Source of the DNA: an uncultured Collinsella sp.
Lineage (GTDB): Bacteria; Actinomycetota; Coriobacteriia; Coriobacteriales; Coriobacteriaceae
NCBI GenBank assembly: GCA_900550185.1
Contig: URRN01000044.1
Span: 1-12,638, forward strand
DNA: 12,638 nucleotides
Direction: 5' to 3'
Shown here: in pieces, positions 1 to 6,934 of the stretch
How positions within the stretch are numbered: position 1 is the stretch's first letter
Layout of the letters: every line of letters starts with the position of its first letter
The notes under the pieces: model-generated
Told to the model about the DNA's origin: nothing
The model's database searches: none
Seen by the model: only the letters and a program-made list of their open reading frames with translations
Program-made: the position numbers and the translations under genes

Positions 1-322
1 GCATTCGGCGAGATGCGTTTGCGAAAGTGGTCAATTTTAGATTAGCGCTAACAGCCTCGCGCACGGGCATCCCCAGCGACGCGAGGTGCCTGGTGAGGCC
101 CGCCCCGTAGGACGACGTCCCCTCCATCGCGATGCAGGCCGGCTCCCCGGCCGCGGCGATCGCCCCGGCGAGCGCCTCGTAGCCCGCCGCGTCGGCGGGG
201 AACTGGCGGGACAGGACCTTGCGGCCCCTCCAGTCCAGGACGTACAGCCAGTGCGAGTCGGCGTGGGTGTCGACCCCGCAGAAGACCGGCCCGCGGGCGT
301 CGGGTATCGATTCGTTTTGCAT
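1..322 (-). pseudogene. IS110-family transposase, 5' fragment running off the window
   Basis: Reading the minus strand from the ATG at 322 gives an open frame of 107 codons to the window edge. The N-terminus is characteristic of the IS110 DEDD (RuvC-like) recombinase domain. It has FCGVDTHADSHW (residues 14-25, acidic residue D18), a conserved FPADAAGYEAL stretch (41-51), and MEGTSSYGAGLTRHL (66-80, acidic residue E67). An SD-like GGAG lies 8 nt before the ATG. Family members continue after VRE with a VN-P/R-type motif and the rest of the DEDD domain. Here the similarity stops at about codon 89 (position about 54). The remaining codons, still open, come from distinctly AT-richer DNA and do not look like a transposase. 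I infer a truncated, inactive gene, with the element broken at about 54. It could instead be a gene remnant interrupted by another insertion lying outside the window. The IS110 assignment is firm; the truncation is likely but needs flanking sequence. Confidence 0.8.
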
Positions 323-560
323 GTCTCGCTCCGTTCTTTCCGTGCTCGCCTGGACCGGGCAGACGGCACACTGACGGGGCGCGATAGAATGCGGTTGTTC
401 GGGTCCGCGGTATCGCTCCATGCTCCTATTAGGTCATGCGGCGGTCTCGGCTCGCCGCGGCCCGCGCGGGACATGTCAGGAAACGAGGGCAGCCCTGTGG
501 GCGCCAGCGGAATGTGGGGTCACCGCGCGGTCCGCATCTGATGGTGTCGACGTCAATGGT
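323..560 (-). ncRNA. Candidate IS110 left-end leader / possible bridge RNA region
   Basis: This GC-rich stretch lies directly upstream of the IS110-type transposase start and has no credible gene. IS110-group elements that carry the DEDD domain at the N-terminus encode a structured bridge RNA in the non-coding left end before the transposase, as shown for IS621. The clearest structure is at 381-416: GCGATA pairs with TATCGC, an internal loop (GAAT opposite GG) follows, then GCGG pairs with CCGC around a 10-nt loop at 395-404. Smaller hairpins are GCCC/GGGC at 492-502 and a CCCGCGCGGG palindrome near 460-469. The stem is seen in the sequence. The bridge RNA role and the boundaries of the RNA are inference. 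Confidence 0.35.
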
Positions 561-774
561 ATACGGGTGCATCATCGACGTCTTCAATACAGAAAATATC
601 AGTGTGGAATGTTTTCAAAACCAAGCCCGACCCCGGCCTACGGTGACGTTGCTGGTGGTTCTTGGGCATCGCTTGCTGGCAGGGTTCCTTTGCTGAAATG
701 GACTTGGCCGAAAGGGCCGCTGGTCCTAGTCGCTGGTTCGCGCTTTGCGTGAACTCCGCGCTACTGTGGGACAG
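561..774. other. Intergenic stretch with no gene seen
   Basis: Between the IS110 leader and the 3' end of the DtxR-family gene I see no ORF with credible protein features. The stretch is of mixed composition, with AT-rich DNA around 580-625. It holds a small GGCC/GGCC hairpin at 706-718 and the stronger hairpin listed separately at 736-754. The left end of the IS110 element probably falls somewhere in the region 540-620 where composition changes, but I could not identify an exact boundary. Confidence 0.5.
736..754 (-). terminator. Hairpin just downstream of the DtxR-family gene (weak terminator candidate)
   Basis: Bases 736-743 pair with 747-754 as an 8-bp stem with one G-T pair around a 3-nt loop. 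The hairpin starts 21 nt past the stop codon of the repressor gene at 775. No run of T follows it on the minus strand, so it is not a canonical intrinsic terminator. It may protect the transcript 3' end. Confidence 0.3.
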
Positions 775-1164
775 TTAGGCTTCTGTTGTTGGACCCGCTG
801 CATCTTCCCGACCCAACATCGCCCGTAGCTTCTCAAAGCTCTCCTCGCTCAGGCAGTGCTCCATGTGGCAGCCCTCTTGCGACGCGACCTCAGCCGAAAC
901 ACCCGCATCCTCCAGCAGCCCCACGAAAAAGCAGTGACGCTCCCACATTTGACGAGCGACCTCCAGACCACGCTCCGTCAGATGAACGTCGCGCTTGCCC
1001 ATTTCGACATAGCCGTTGCTTTCCAACGTCGCCATGGCCTTGGAAACGCTCGCCTTGGTTACGCCGAGGTACTCCGCAACGTCGATCGAGCGCACGATGC
1101 CCTGACGTTCCGATAGAACGTAGATCGATTCGAGATAGTCTTCTCCGGATTCACGCAGGGCCAT
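775..1164 (-). CDS. DtxR/MntR-family metal-dependent transcriptional repressor
   Basis: 129 aa, close to the short MntR-type length; the SH3-like third domain of DtxR is absent. An N-terminal winged helix-turn-helix (about 5-65, with VRSIDVAEYLGVTKASVSKAMATLE) is followed by a helical dimerisation and metal-binding domain (about 70-120). Proteins of this family bind DNA when loaded with Fe(II) or Mn(II) and repress uptake genes. By alignment in mind with B. subtilis MntR (D8, E11, H77, E99, E102, H103), the corresponding residues are D9, E12, H77, C99, E102 and H103. The Cys in EGCHMEH matches C102 of DtxR, whereas the Asp in EDYLE matches MntR, so the metal preference cannot be read off. The start at 1164 has GAAAGG 7-8 nt upstream. 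The gene stands alone here, with no metal transporter in the window. Family assignment is firm; the metal ion is open. Confidence 0.92.
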   Translation of the reverse strand: MALRESGEDYLESIYVLSERQGIVRSIDVAEYLGVTKASVSKAMATLESNGYVEMGKRDVHLTERGLEVARQMWERHCFFVGLLEDAGVSAEVASQEGCHMEHCLSEESFEKLRAMLGREDAAGPTTEA

Positions 1165-1188
1165 GGGCCGCCTTTCGCGATGGCTTCT

Positions 1189-1269
1189 AGTTAGCCTTTG
1201 GATACTTTCCTTGGCTTACTTTACCGCAAAAGTTGACCATGTCTTACTGCATTGACCAAAAAGTTAGCC
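1189..1269 (-). promoter_or_regulatory. Repeated AGTTAGCC / TTGACCA motifs upstream of the DtxR-family gene
   Basis: The upstream region carries AGTTAGCC at 1189-1196, its near inverted copy GGCTTACT at 1213-1220 (one mismatch), and AGTTAGCC again at 1262-1269. TTGACCA occurs twice, at 1233-1239 and 1252-1258, 19 bp apart. GTTAGCC is the core of the known DtxR/IdeR operator half-site, so autoregulation is plausible. A full 19-bp DtxR box is not present, since only about half the positions match. The repeats are seen; their function is inferred. Confidence 0.35.
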
Positions 1270-1291
1270 GCGTTTCACAAAACGTGCGAGA

Positions 1292-1329
1292 TGAAAACAA
1301 AATGGGAACGCCCCGCAAGGAGTGTCCCC
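1292..1329 (-). terminator. Terminator-like hairpin downstream of the ABC-F / HAD unit
   Basis: On the minus strand GGGGAC (1329-1324) can pair with GTTCCC (1309-1304), six pairs including one G-U, and is followed by a T-rich run, ATTTTGTTTTC (1303-1293). It lies about 44 nt after the stop codon of the HAD gene at 1373, where a transcript end is expected. The 14-nt loop and short stem make it moderate at best. Confidence 0.45.
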
Positions 1330-1365
1330 AGCTGCCGGCAGATAAGGAGCGTCCCCAAGTGCCGG
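1317..1365. repeat. Tandem 22-bp imperfect repeat of the GGGGAC..CCTT type
   Basis: Two copies, 1317-1338 and 1344-1365 (period 27), agree at 19 of 22 positions. On the minus strand both contain GGGGAC followed by CTCCTT (variants GGGGACACTCCTT and GGGGACGCTCCTT), and a perfect CTGCCGGCAG palindrome sits between the two cores. The motif resembles the GGGGACAGGCGCCTT core of the hairpin at 4070-4104. I interpret these as members of a dispersed intergenic repeat family; the copy number in the genome is unknown. Confidence 0.55.
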
Positions 1366-1372
1366 GTCGCAG

Positions 1373-2143
1373 CTACACGAGGCCAAAGTGCTTCGCGGCG
1401 TTGTAGATGCCGTCGTCGTCTACGGCGGTCGTCACGTAGGTCGCTGCGGCCTTCACGGTATCCTGCGCGTTGCCCATGGCCACACTTGTGCCCACGGCCG
1501 AGAACATCGACAGGTCGTTCTCGCCGTCGCCAAAGGCGATCGCCTCGCTCGCGTCGACACCCAGGCGCTCCAGCGTCGCTGCCACACCCAGGTCCTTGCC
1601 GCCGTTAGCGGGAATAATGTCACAGAACAGGTCGCACCAGCGCGTGGTGAGCGAATGCGACACGGCATCGGTCACGATATGCTCGTCGTCAGGGTCCACA
1701 AAGGCGCAAAACTGGTAGACCGGCGCGTCAAAGGCGTGCTCAAACGGCTCCTCGTGGTAGACAATTCCCGCGTTGCTGCCGGCCGTCACCACGCGCTCGG
1801 ACAGGCGGTTCACAAACGAGTTCTCACCCTGCATACACAGCGAGTCGTAGCGCCCCTGCGCCACCTGGTCCACAATCACCGCAACGTCGTCCGGGTCAAT
1901 CGGGCAGCTACGGTAGACGCCCTCAGCATCAAAGCAGTGCTGGCCCGAAAGCGTAATGTACGCATCCCAGCCCAGGTCGAACAGCCAGTCCGGCATCTGG
2001 TAGGTCGGACGGCCCGTGGCGATCACGCACGCAATCCCCTGCTCGTGAAAGCTGTCGAGCACCTGCTGCGCCGACGCCGGAATCCGGTGCGTCTCAAAGC
2101 TCAGCAGCGTGCCGTCGATATCAAAAAACGCGGCCTTGATCAT
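1373..2143 (-). CDS. Cof-type HAD-superfamily phosphatase (class IIB cap)
   Basis: 256 aa, a typical length for Cof/YidA-like sugar-phosphate or nucleotide phosphatases. HAD motif I is FFDIDGTLL (nucleophile D8, acid/base D10). Motif II is in IATGRP (T43). The motif III lysine is K183 in GGKDLGVAATLERLGV, and motif IV is FGDGENDLSMF (D206, D210). A class IIB cap domain fits between about residues 80 and 178. The segment after motif II has SGQH, where many relatives show an NGA-like loop; this may affect substrate choice. The gene starts 6 bp after the ABC-F stop, with a purine-rich GAGG just before the ATG, so the two are almost certainly co-transcribed. The substrate is unknown; members act on sugar phosphates, FMN or PLP in the cytoplasm. 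Family firm, substrate open. Confidence 0.9.
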   Translation of the reverse strand: MIKAAFFDIDGTLLSFETHRIPASAQQVLDSFHEQGIACVIATGRPTYQMPDWLFDLGWDAYITLSGQHCFDAEGVYRSCPIDPDDVAVIVDQVAQGRYDSLCMQGENSFVNRLSERVVTAGSNAGIVYHEEPFEHAFDAPVYQFCAFVDPDDEHIVTDAVSHSLTTRWCDLFCDIIPANGGKDLGVAATLERLGVDASEAIAFGDGENDLSMFSAVGTSVAMGNAQDTVKAAATYVTTAVDDDGIYNAAKHFGLV

Positions 2144-2149
2144 CCTCGC

Positions 2150-4009
2150 CTACTCCTCGCCCTCGAGCTTTTCACTCGCCTCGAGCCACGCCATCTCCAG
2201 CTCGTCCATGGCAGCGTGAGCCTCGTCGATCTTTGCCTGCTGCTCGCCGAGCGCCGTGTAGTTGGTGGGATCGACCTGGGCCATGGCGGCCTCGGCCTCC
2301 TCCACGCGAGCGCGCTGCGTTTCCATCTTGCGCTCGAGCGAGCTCACCTCACGACGGAGCTTTTGGCGCTCGGCATTGGAAAGGCCGTTGGGCTGACCGC
2401 TCGACTTGGGCTTTTCGGCCGCAGCTGCCGCGGCACCGGTGTCGAACGTGCCGGTCTTGGCGCTCGGCGCGCCCACGGGCTCGCCCTCGGCGGTAGCGTT
2501 GCACAGGCGCAGGTACTGGTCCACGCCACCGGGCATATGCGTCAGGTGGCCGTCGAGCAGCGCCCACTGCTGGTCGGTCACGCGCTCCATCAAAAAGCGG
2601 TCGTGCGTCACCAGAATCAGCGTGCCGGGCCAGCCGTCCAGCAAGTCCTCGACAATCGCCAGCATGTCGGTATCCAGGTCGTTGCCGGGCTCGTCCAGGA
2701 TGAGCACGTTGGGCTCGTCCAGGATCGTCAGCAGCAGCGACAGGCGACGGCGCTGGCCGCCCGAAAGATCGCCGATGCGGCTCCAGAGCTGCTGCGTCGT
2801 AAAGCCCAGACGCTCGCAGAGCTTCTCGGGCGAAGTCTCCTTGCCGTCGATGACGTAGTACTTCTTATAGTTGCCGAGCACCTCGCGGATCGTGTCGCCC
2901 ATGTAGGGCTTGAGCTCCTCGAGCTGCTGCGACAGCACGCCAAAGCGCACTGTCTGGCCAATCTTCACGCGGCCGCGCGTAGGTTCAATCTTGCCCTGGA
3001 TCACGTCGAGCAGCGTCGACTTACCGGCGCCGTTCTCGCCCAAAAGGCCATAGCGGTCGCCCGCACCAATGAGCCAGGTCACATCGGTGAGCACCTGCTT
3101 GGGCGCGCCGTCGGTATCGGCATAGCCGGCATCCACGTCGACCACATCGATAACCTGCTTGCCCAAGCGGCTCACGGCCAAGCGCTTGAGCTCCAGCTCG
3201 TCACGCACGGGCGGCACGTCGGCGATCAGCTCACGAGCGGCATCCACGCGAAACTTGGGCTTGGTGGAACGCGCCTGGGCACCGCGGCTCAGCCACGCGA
3301 GCTCCTTGCGCGCCATGTTGCGACGGCGCTCCTCGGTAACGGCGGCCATGCGGTCGCGCTCCACGCGCTGCAGGATGTATGCCGAATAGCCGCCCTCGAA
3401 GGGATCGACCTGGCCGTCGTGGACCTCCCACATGCTAGTGCAGACCTCGTCCAAGAACCAGCGGTCGTGCGTGACCACGAGCATGGCACCCTGGCCGCGC
3501 TGCCAGCGGGCCTTTAAGTGACGCGCGAGCCAGTTGATGGTGCGCATATCCAGGTGGTTGGTGGGCTCGTCGAGCATGAGCACGTCGTAATCGCCGATCA
3601 GCAAGCGCGCGAGGTCCACGCGACGGCGCTGACCGCCCGAAAGCTCGCCCACCGTGCCCTCCCAGGGCACATCGCTGATGAGGCCGGCGAGGATCTGGCG
3701 CGTGCGGGGGCTCGACGCCCACTCGTACTCGGGGGCGTCGCCCACAACGGCATGATGCACGGTATCGGTGTCGACAAGCTGGTCCTTTTGGCCGAGCAGA
3801 CCAATCGTGGTGCCGCGACGGTGCGTCACGCGGCCGTCGTCGGGCTCCAGCGTGCCGGCGAGCACGCTCAGCAGCGTCGACTTGCCGTCGCCGTTTTTGC
3901 CGACAATACCAATGCGGTCGCCCTCGCCCACGCCGAGCGTCACGCTATCGAAAATATGCTTGGTGGGAAACTCTAGGCTGACGGAATCGCATCCCAAAAG
4001 AATCGCCAT
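2150..4009 (-). CDS. ABC-F family ATPase, Uup-like, with C-terminal coiled coil
   Basis: 619 aa from the ATG at 4009, which has GAAGGAG 8 nt upstream. The frame is open further upstream but that part (64 codons) overlaps the promoter region and looks non-coding. Two ABC domains lie in tandem and there are no membrane segments. The first has Walker A GKNGDGKST (37-45), signature LSGGQ (123-127), Walker B with DEPTNHLD (147-154) and H181. The second has Walker A GENGAGKST (324-332), LSGGQ (415-419), Walker B with DEPGNDLD (439-446) and H469. A charged linker (about 212-275) separates them. After an Ala/Pro-rich stretch (505-545) comes a heptad-like coiled coil (546-619) as in Uup. ABC-F proteins act on the ribosome E site, and Uup is also linked to DNA intermediates. 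Nothing points to antibiotic resistance. It is the first gene of a two-gene unit with the HAD phosphatase. Confidence 0.9.
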   Translation of the reverse strand: MAILLGCDSVSLEFPTKHIFDSVTLGVGEGDRIGIVGKNGDGKSTLLSVLAGTLEPDDGRVTHRRGTTIGLLGQKDQLVDTDTVHHAVVGDAPEYEWASSPRTRQILAGLISDVPWEGTVGELSGGQRRRVDLARLLIGDYDVLMLDEPTNHLDMRTINWLARHLKARWQRGQGAMLVVTHDRWFLDEVCTSMWEVHDGQVDPFEGGYSAYILQRVERDRMAAVTEERRRNMARKELAWLSRGAQARSTKPKFRVDAARELIADVPPVRDELELKRLAVSRLGKQVIDVVDVDAGYADTDGAPKQVLTDVTWLIGAGDRYGLLGENGAGKSTLLDVIQGKIEPTRGRVKIGQTVRFGVLSQQLEELKPYMGDTIREVLGNYKKYYVIDGKETSPEKLCERLGFTTQQLWSRIGDLSGGQRRRLSLLLTILDEPNVLILDEPGNDLDTDMLAIVEDLLDGWPGTLILVTHDRFLMERVTDQQWALLDGHLTHMPGGVDQYLRLCNATAEGEPVGAPSAKTGTFDTGAAAAAAEKPKSSGQPNGLSNAERQKLRREVSSLERKMETQRARVEEAEAAMAQVDPTNYTALGEQQAKIDEAHAAMDELEMAWLEASEKLEGEE

Positions 4010-4044
4010 ATGCCCTGCTCCTTCGTAGAAATTCAACGTTGTCC

Positions 4045-4050
4045 ATGATA
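4045..4050 (-). promoter_or_regulatory. Possible -10 element for the ABC-F gene
   Basis: TATCAT on the minus strand sits 36 nt before the chosen ATG at 4009, just beyond the hairpin repeat at 4070-4104. No good -35 hexamer is found at the expected distance, so this is only a weak promoter candidate. Confidence 0.25.
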
Positions 4051-4069
4051 GCAGCGAGCCCCACCCCAA

Positions 4070-4104
4070 ACCACCACGAAGGCGCCTGTCCCCTTTGTGG
4101 TGGT
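4070..4104. repeat. REP-like hairpin with GGGGAC core, 13-bp arms
   Basis: ACCACCACGAAGG (4070-4082) is inverted-complementary to 4092-4104 with one G-T position, around a 9-nt loop. On the minus strand it contains GGGGACAGGCGCCTT, related to the repeats at 1317-1365. It lies between the pst terminator and the ABC-F promoter. There is no T tract on either side, so I regard it as a dispersed structural repeat rather than a terminator. Confidence 0.6.
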
Positions 4105-4120
4105 CGTTTCGGTCGCAGAG

Positions 4121-4156
4121 TAAAAGGCGGGCCATCTCCCACAAGAGATGACCCGC
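4121..4156 (-). terminator. Intrinsic terminator of the pst operon
   Basis: On the minus strand a 12-bp stem forms between 4156-4145 and 4138-4127. It has eleven Watson-Crick pairs and one U-G, with a 6-nt loop, and is directly followed by CTTTTA (4126-4121). It lies 58 nt past the pstB stop. This is a textbook Rho-independent terminator and marks the operon end, so no phoU gene follows. Confidence 0.88.
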
Positions 4157-4169
4157 TTCTCCAATCAGT

Positions 4170-4195
4170 CCCGCGGCAACCGTGGCCGCCGCGGG
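4170..4195 (-). other. Second hairpin between pstB and its terminator
   Basis: CCCGCGGC (4170-4177) and GCCGCGGG (4188-4195) form a perfect 8-bp GC stem with a 10-nt loop, 14 nt before the terminator stem. In the pst mRNA it would sit directly in front of the terminator and could shield the 3' end from nucleases. Confidence 0.5.
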
Positions 4196-4213
4196 CCTCA
4201 AGCATGTCCCGGA

Positions 4214-5082
<869 letters not shown>

Positions 5083-5086
<4 letters not shown>

Positions 5087-6009
5087 TCGGCCGTCATCTT
5101 CCTTGCCAGTTGCTTGCCCACAATGCGGGCGATTACGTTAAACAGCAGCACGCAAATCATCAGCAGTGCCGCGGTACCCCAAACGATCTGCTGGGCCTCG
5201 GGGCTGCCTTCGCCATAGATCTTGTAGATATGCACGGCGAGCGACTCACCGGGGCGGAACACGTTCCAGGCGCAAGTAGGGCTCGACAGGTTAAGGCTCA
5301 AGAAGTTGAGGCGAACCGGCGAGCTCATGCCCGAGGTAAAGAGCAGCGCCGCGGCCTCGCCAAAGACGCGGCCGGCCGAAAGCACGATGCCGGTCACGAT
5401 AGCGGGCATGGCCTCGGGAATCAGGATGTGCAGCGTGGCCTCCCAGCGGGTAAGGCCCATGGCCAGGCATGCATCGCGCTGGGCCTGTGGCACGTCCTCG
5501 AGCGCCTGCTGAATCACGCGCACCAGGATGGGGATATTGAACATGGTGAGCGCGACGGCGCCGGAGATGATGGAGTACTTCCAGCCCAGCTGCACCGAGA
5601 ACACCAGAAAACCGAACATGCCGACAACGATGGAAGGCAGCGAGGACAGCGTCTCGATGGCGGTGGAGGCAATGTCGCGGACGGGTCCGTCGGGTGCGTA
5701 CTCAACCAAAAAGACCGCGCCACCCAGGCTGATGGGCACCGAGATGATCAGGGTGATCAGCAGCAGGTAGAACGAGTCGAACAGCTGGTAGAGCACGCCG
5801 CCCTGCGTTCCGTTGGCGCGCGACGGCTCCGTGAGAAAGCCCGGCTGGAACAGCGTCGAGATGCCCTCGAACAGGATATAGGCCACCATGGAGACGACGA
5901 TGAGCATGACGATGGCGACGATTGCCGTCAGCACGCCCGTGGCGATGCGGTCCTGCTTTTGGACACGCCCGAGTCTCGCCTCGTCGATATGGATGCACGT
6001 GCTAGCCAC
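5083..6009 (-). CDS. pstA: Phosphate ABC transporter permease PstA
   Basis: 308 aa. This inner-membrane permease pairs with PstC to form the phosphate channel. Six hydrophobic segments are visible at about 24-48, 78-104, 118-140, 144-166, 200-226 and 275-297. The cytoplasmic EAA-type loop that docks on PstB is around 177-205 (RDACLAMGLTRWEATLHILI). GTG is the start at 6009, chosen because no ATG lies near the required N-terminus and GAAGG precedes it by about 5 nt. The gene overlaps the pstC stop by 8 nt and the pstB start by 4 nt, so the three are translationally coupled. Length and topology are normal for the family. Nothing looks broken. Confidence 0.95.
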
Positions 6010-6910
6010 GAGCCTTCGCCCCCTTGCGGCCGATAAGGTGGATGATCAGGATGAAGATGAGACTCATGCCCATCAGCAGCAGACCGAGCGCCCACAGAAC
6101 ATCGTCCTGGGCCGAGCCCTCGGCATAGACCGCCATAGACGTGGTGAGCGTGGTGGTGATGGTGGACGCCGGCGACAGCAGCGACGTCGGCATGGCCTCG
6201 ATACCGCCGATGACCATGCGCACGGCGAGCGTCTCGCCAAAGGCGCGGGTCATGCCCAAGATAACCGCGGTCATGAGCGACGGCATGGCGGACTTGAGCA
6301 CCACGTGCCAGATGGTCTGCCAGCGGGTATAGCCCAGCGCGAGCGAGCCCTGTCGGTAGCTGTCGGGCACGGCGCGCAGGCCATCGACCGAAAGCGTGGT
6401 CATGGTCGGCAGGATCATGACGGCCAGCACGATGGCGCCGGGCAAGATGCCCAGGCCCGTGCTCACGTGGAAAACGCTCTTCATAAGACCGACGACCACG
6501 TGAAAACCGATCAGGCCAAAGACGACCGAGGGGATGCCGGTCAAAAGCTCAATGAGCGGCTGAAAGATCTTAGAGCCAAACTTAGGCTGGATCTCGACCG
6601 CAAAGATGGCAGAGCCGATGGCGATGGGCAGCGCGATGAGCGTGGAGAGCACCATGACCGCAAACGAGGTGACGATCAGGGGCAGGGCGCCGGTATAGGG
6701 CAGGCCGTTTTCGGCTGTGTTGGCCAGGTCCCACTTGGTGCCGGTGAAAAACTCGACGACCGAGACGCCGTCCTTGACAAAAGCCGAGAGGCCCTTTTGG
6801 GCGACCATAAAGATGAGCGCGGCAACGACAAGCGTCACGAGCGCAACGCACGCGCCCGTGACGCCCAGGCCCACGTTCTCAAGGTCGCGCTTTGGCAGCT
6901 GTTTTGCCAT
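6002..6910 (-). CDS. pstC: Phosphate ABC transporter permease PstC
   Basis: 302 aa. This is the second permease of the Pst importer. Six membrane segments are visible at about 14-37, 75-105, 117-143, 155-177, 208-232 and 271-294. The EAA-like loop is around 183-212 (DSYRQGSLALGYTRWQTIWHVVL). A PstC hallmark is the periplasmic stretch after the first segment with FFTGTKWDLAN (54-64), and the LLTGIPSVVFG motif (122-132) is also typical. The ATG at 6910 has GGAAAGG about 6 nt upstream. It begins 24 bp after the pstS stop with no terminator between, so it belongs to the same operon, and its stop overlaps the pstA start by 8 nt. Confidence 0.96.
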   Translation of the reverse strand: MAKQLPKRDLENVGLGVTGACVALVTLVVAALIFMVAQKGLSAFVKDGVSVVEFFTGTKWDLANTAENGLPYTGALPLIVTSFAVMVLSTLIALPIAIGSAIFAVEIQPKFGSKIFQPLIELLTGIPSVVFGLIGFHVVVGLMKSVFHVSTGLGILPGAIVLAVMILPTMTTLSVDGLRAVPDSYRQGSLALGYTRWQTIWHVVLKSAMPSLMTAVILGMTRAFGETLAVRMVIGGIEAMPTSLLSPASTITTTLTTSMAVYAEGSAQDDVLWALGLLLMGMSLIFILIIHLIGRKGAKARG

Positions 6911-6934
6911 TGCAAACCTTTCCGGGGCGATTAC

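Noticed and set aside
37..474. Two minus-strand frames of 145 and 107 codons (37-474 and 48-371) over the IS110 region
   Set aside because: Both are out-of-frame readings of the transposase fragment; only the third frame, starting at 322, gives the conserved GVDTHAD and MEGTSSYG motifs.
1317..1365. Tandem repeats considered as a CRISPR remnant
   Set aside because: Only two imperfect copies are present with a 5-bp gap; there are no spacers of normal length and no cas genes.
1388..3517. Long plus-strand open frame of 709 codons opposite the HAD and ABC-F genes
   Set aside because: The translation is rich in Arg, His, Val and Leu, has no recognisable domain, and mirrors the codon bias of the two well-supported minus-strand genes. 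Long antisense frames are expected in GC-rich coding DNA.
3945..4046. Short frame MDNVEFLRRSRAYGDSFG... starting at 4046 (-) and overlapping the ABC-F start, as a possible leader peptide
   Set aside because: ABC-F genes can be controlled by leader peptides, but this frame has no ribosome binding site, overlaps the gene start out of frame, and has no terminator/antiterminator pair. It is probably chance.
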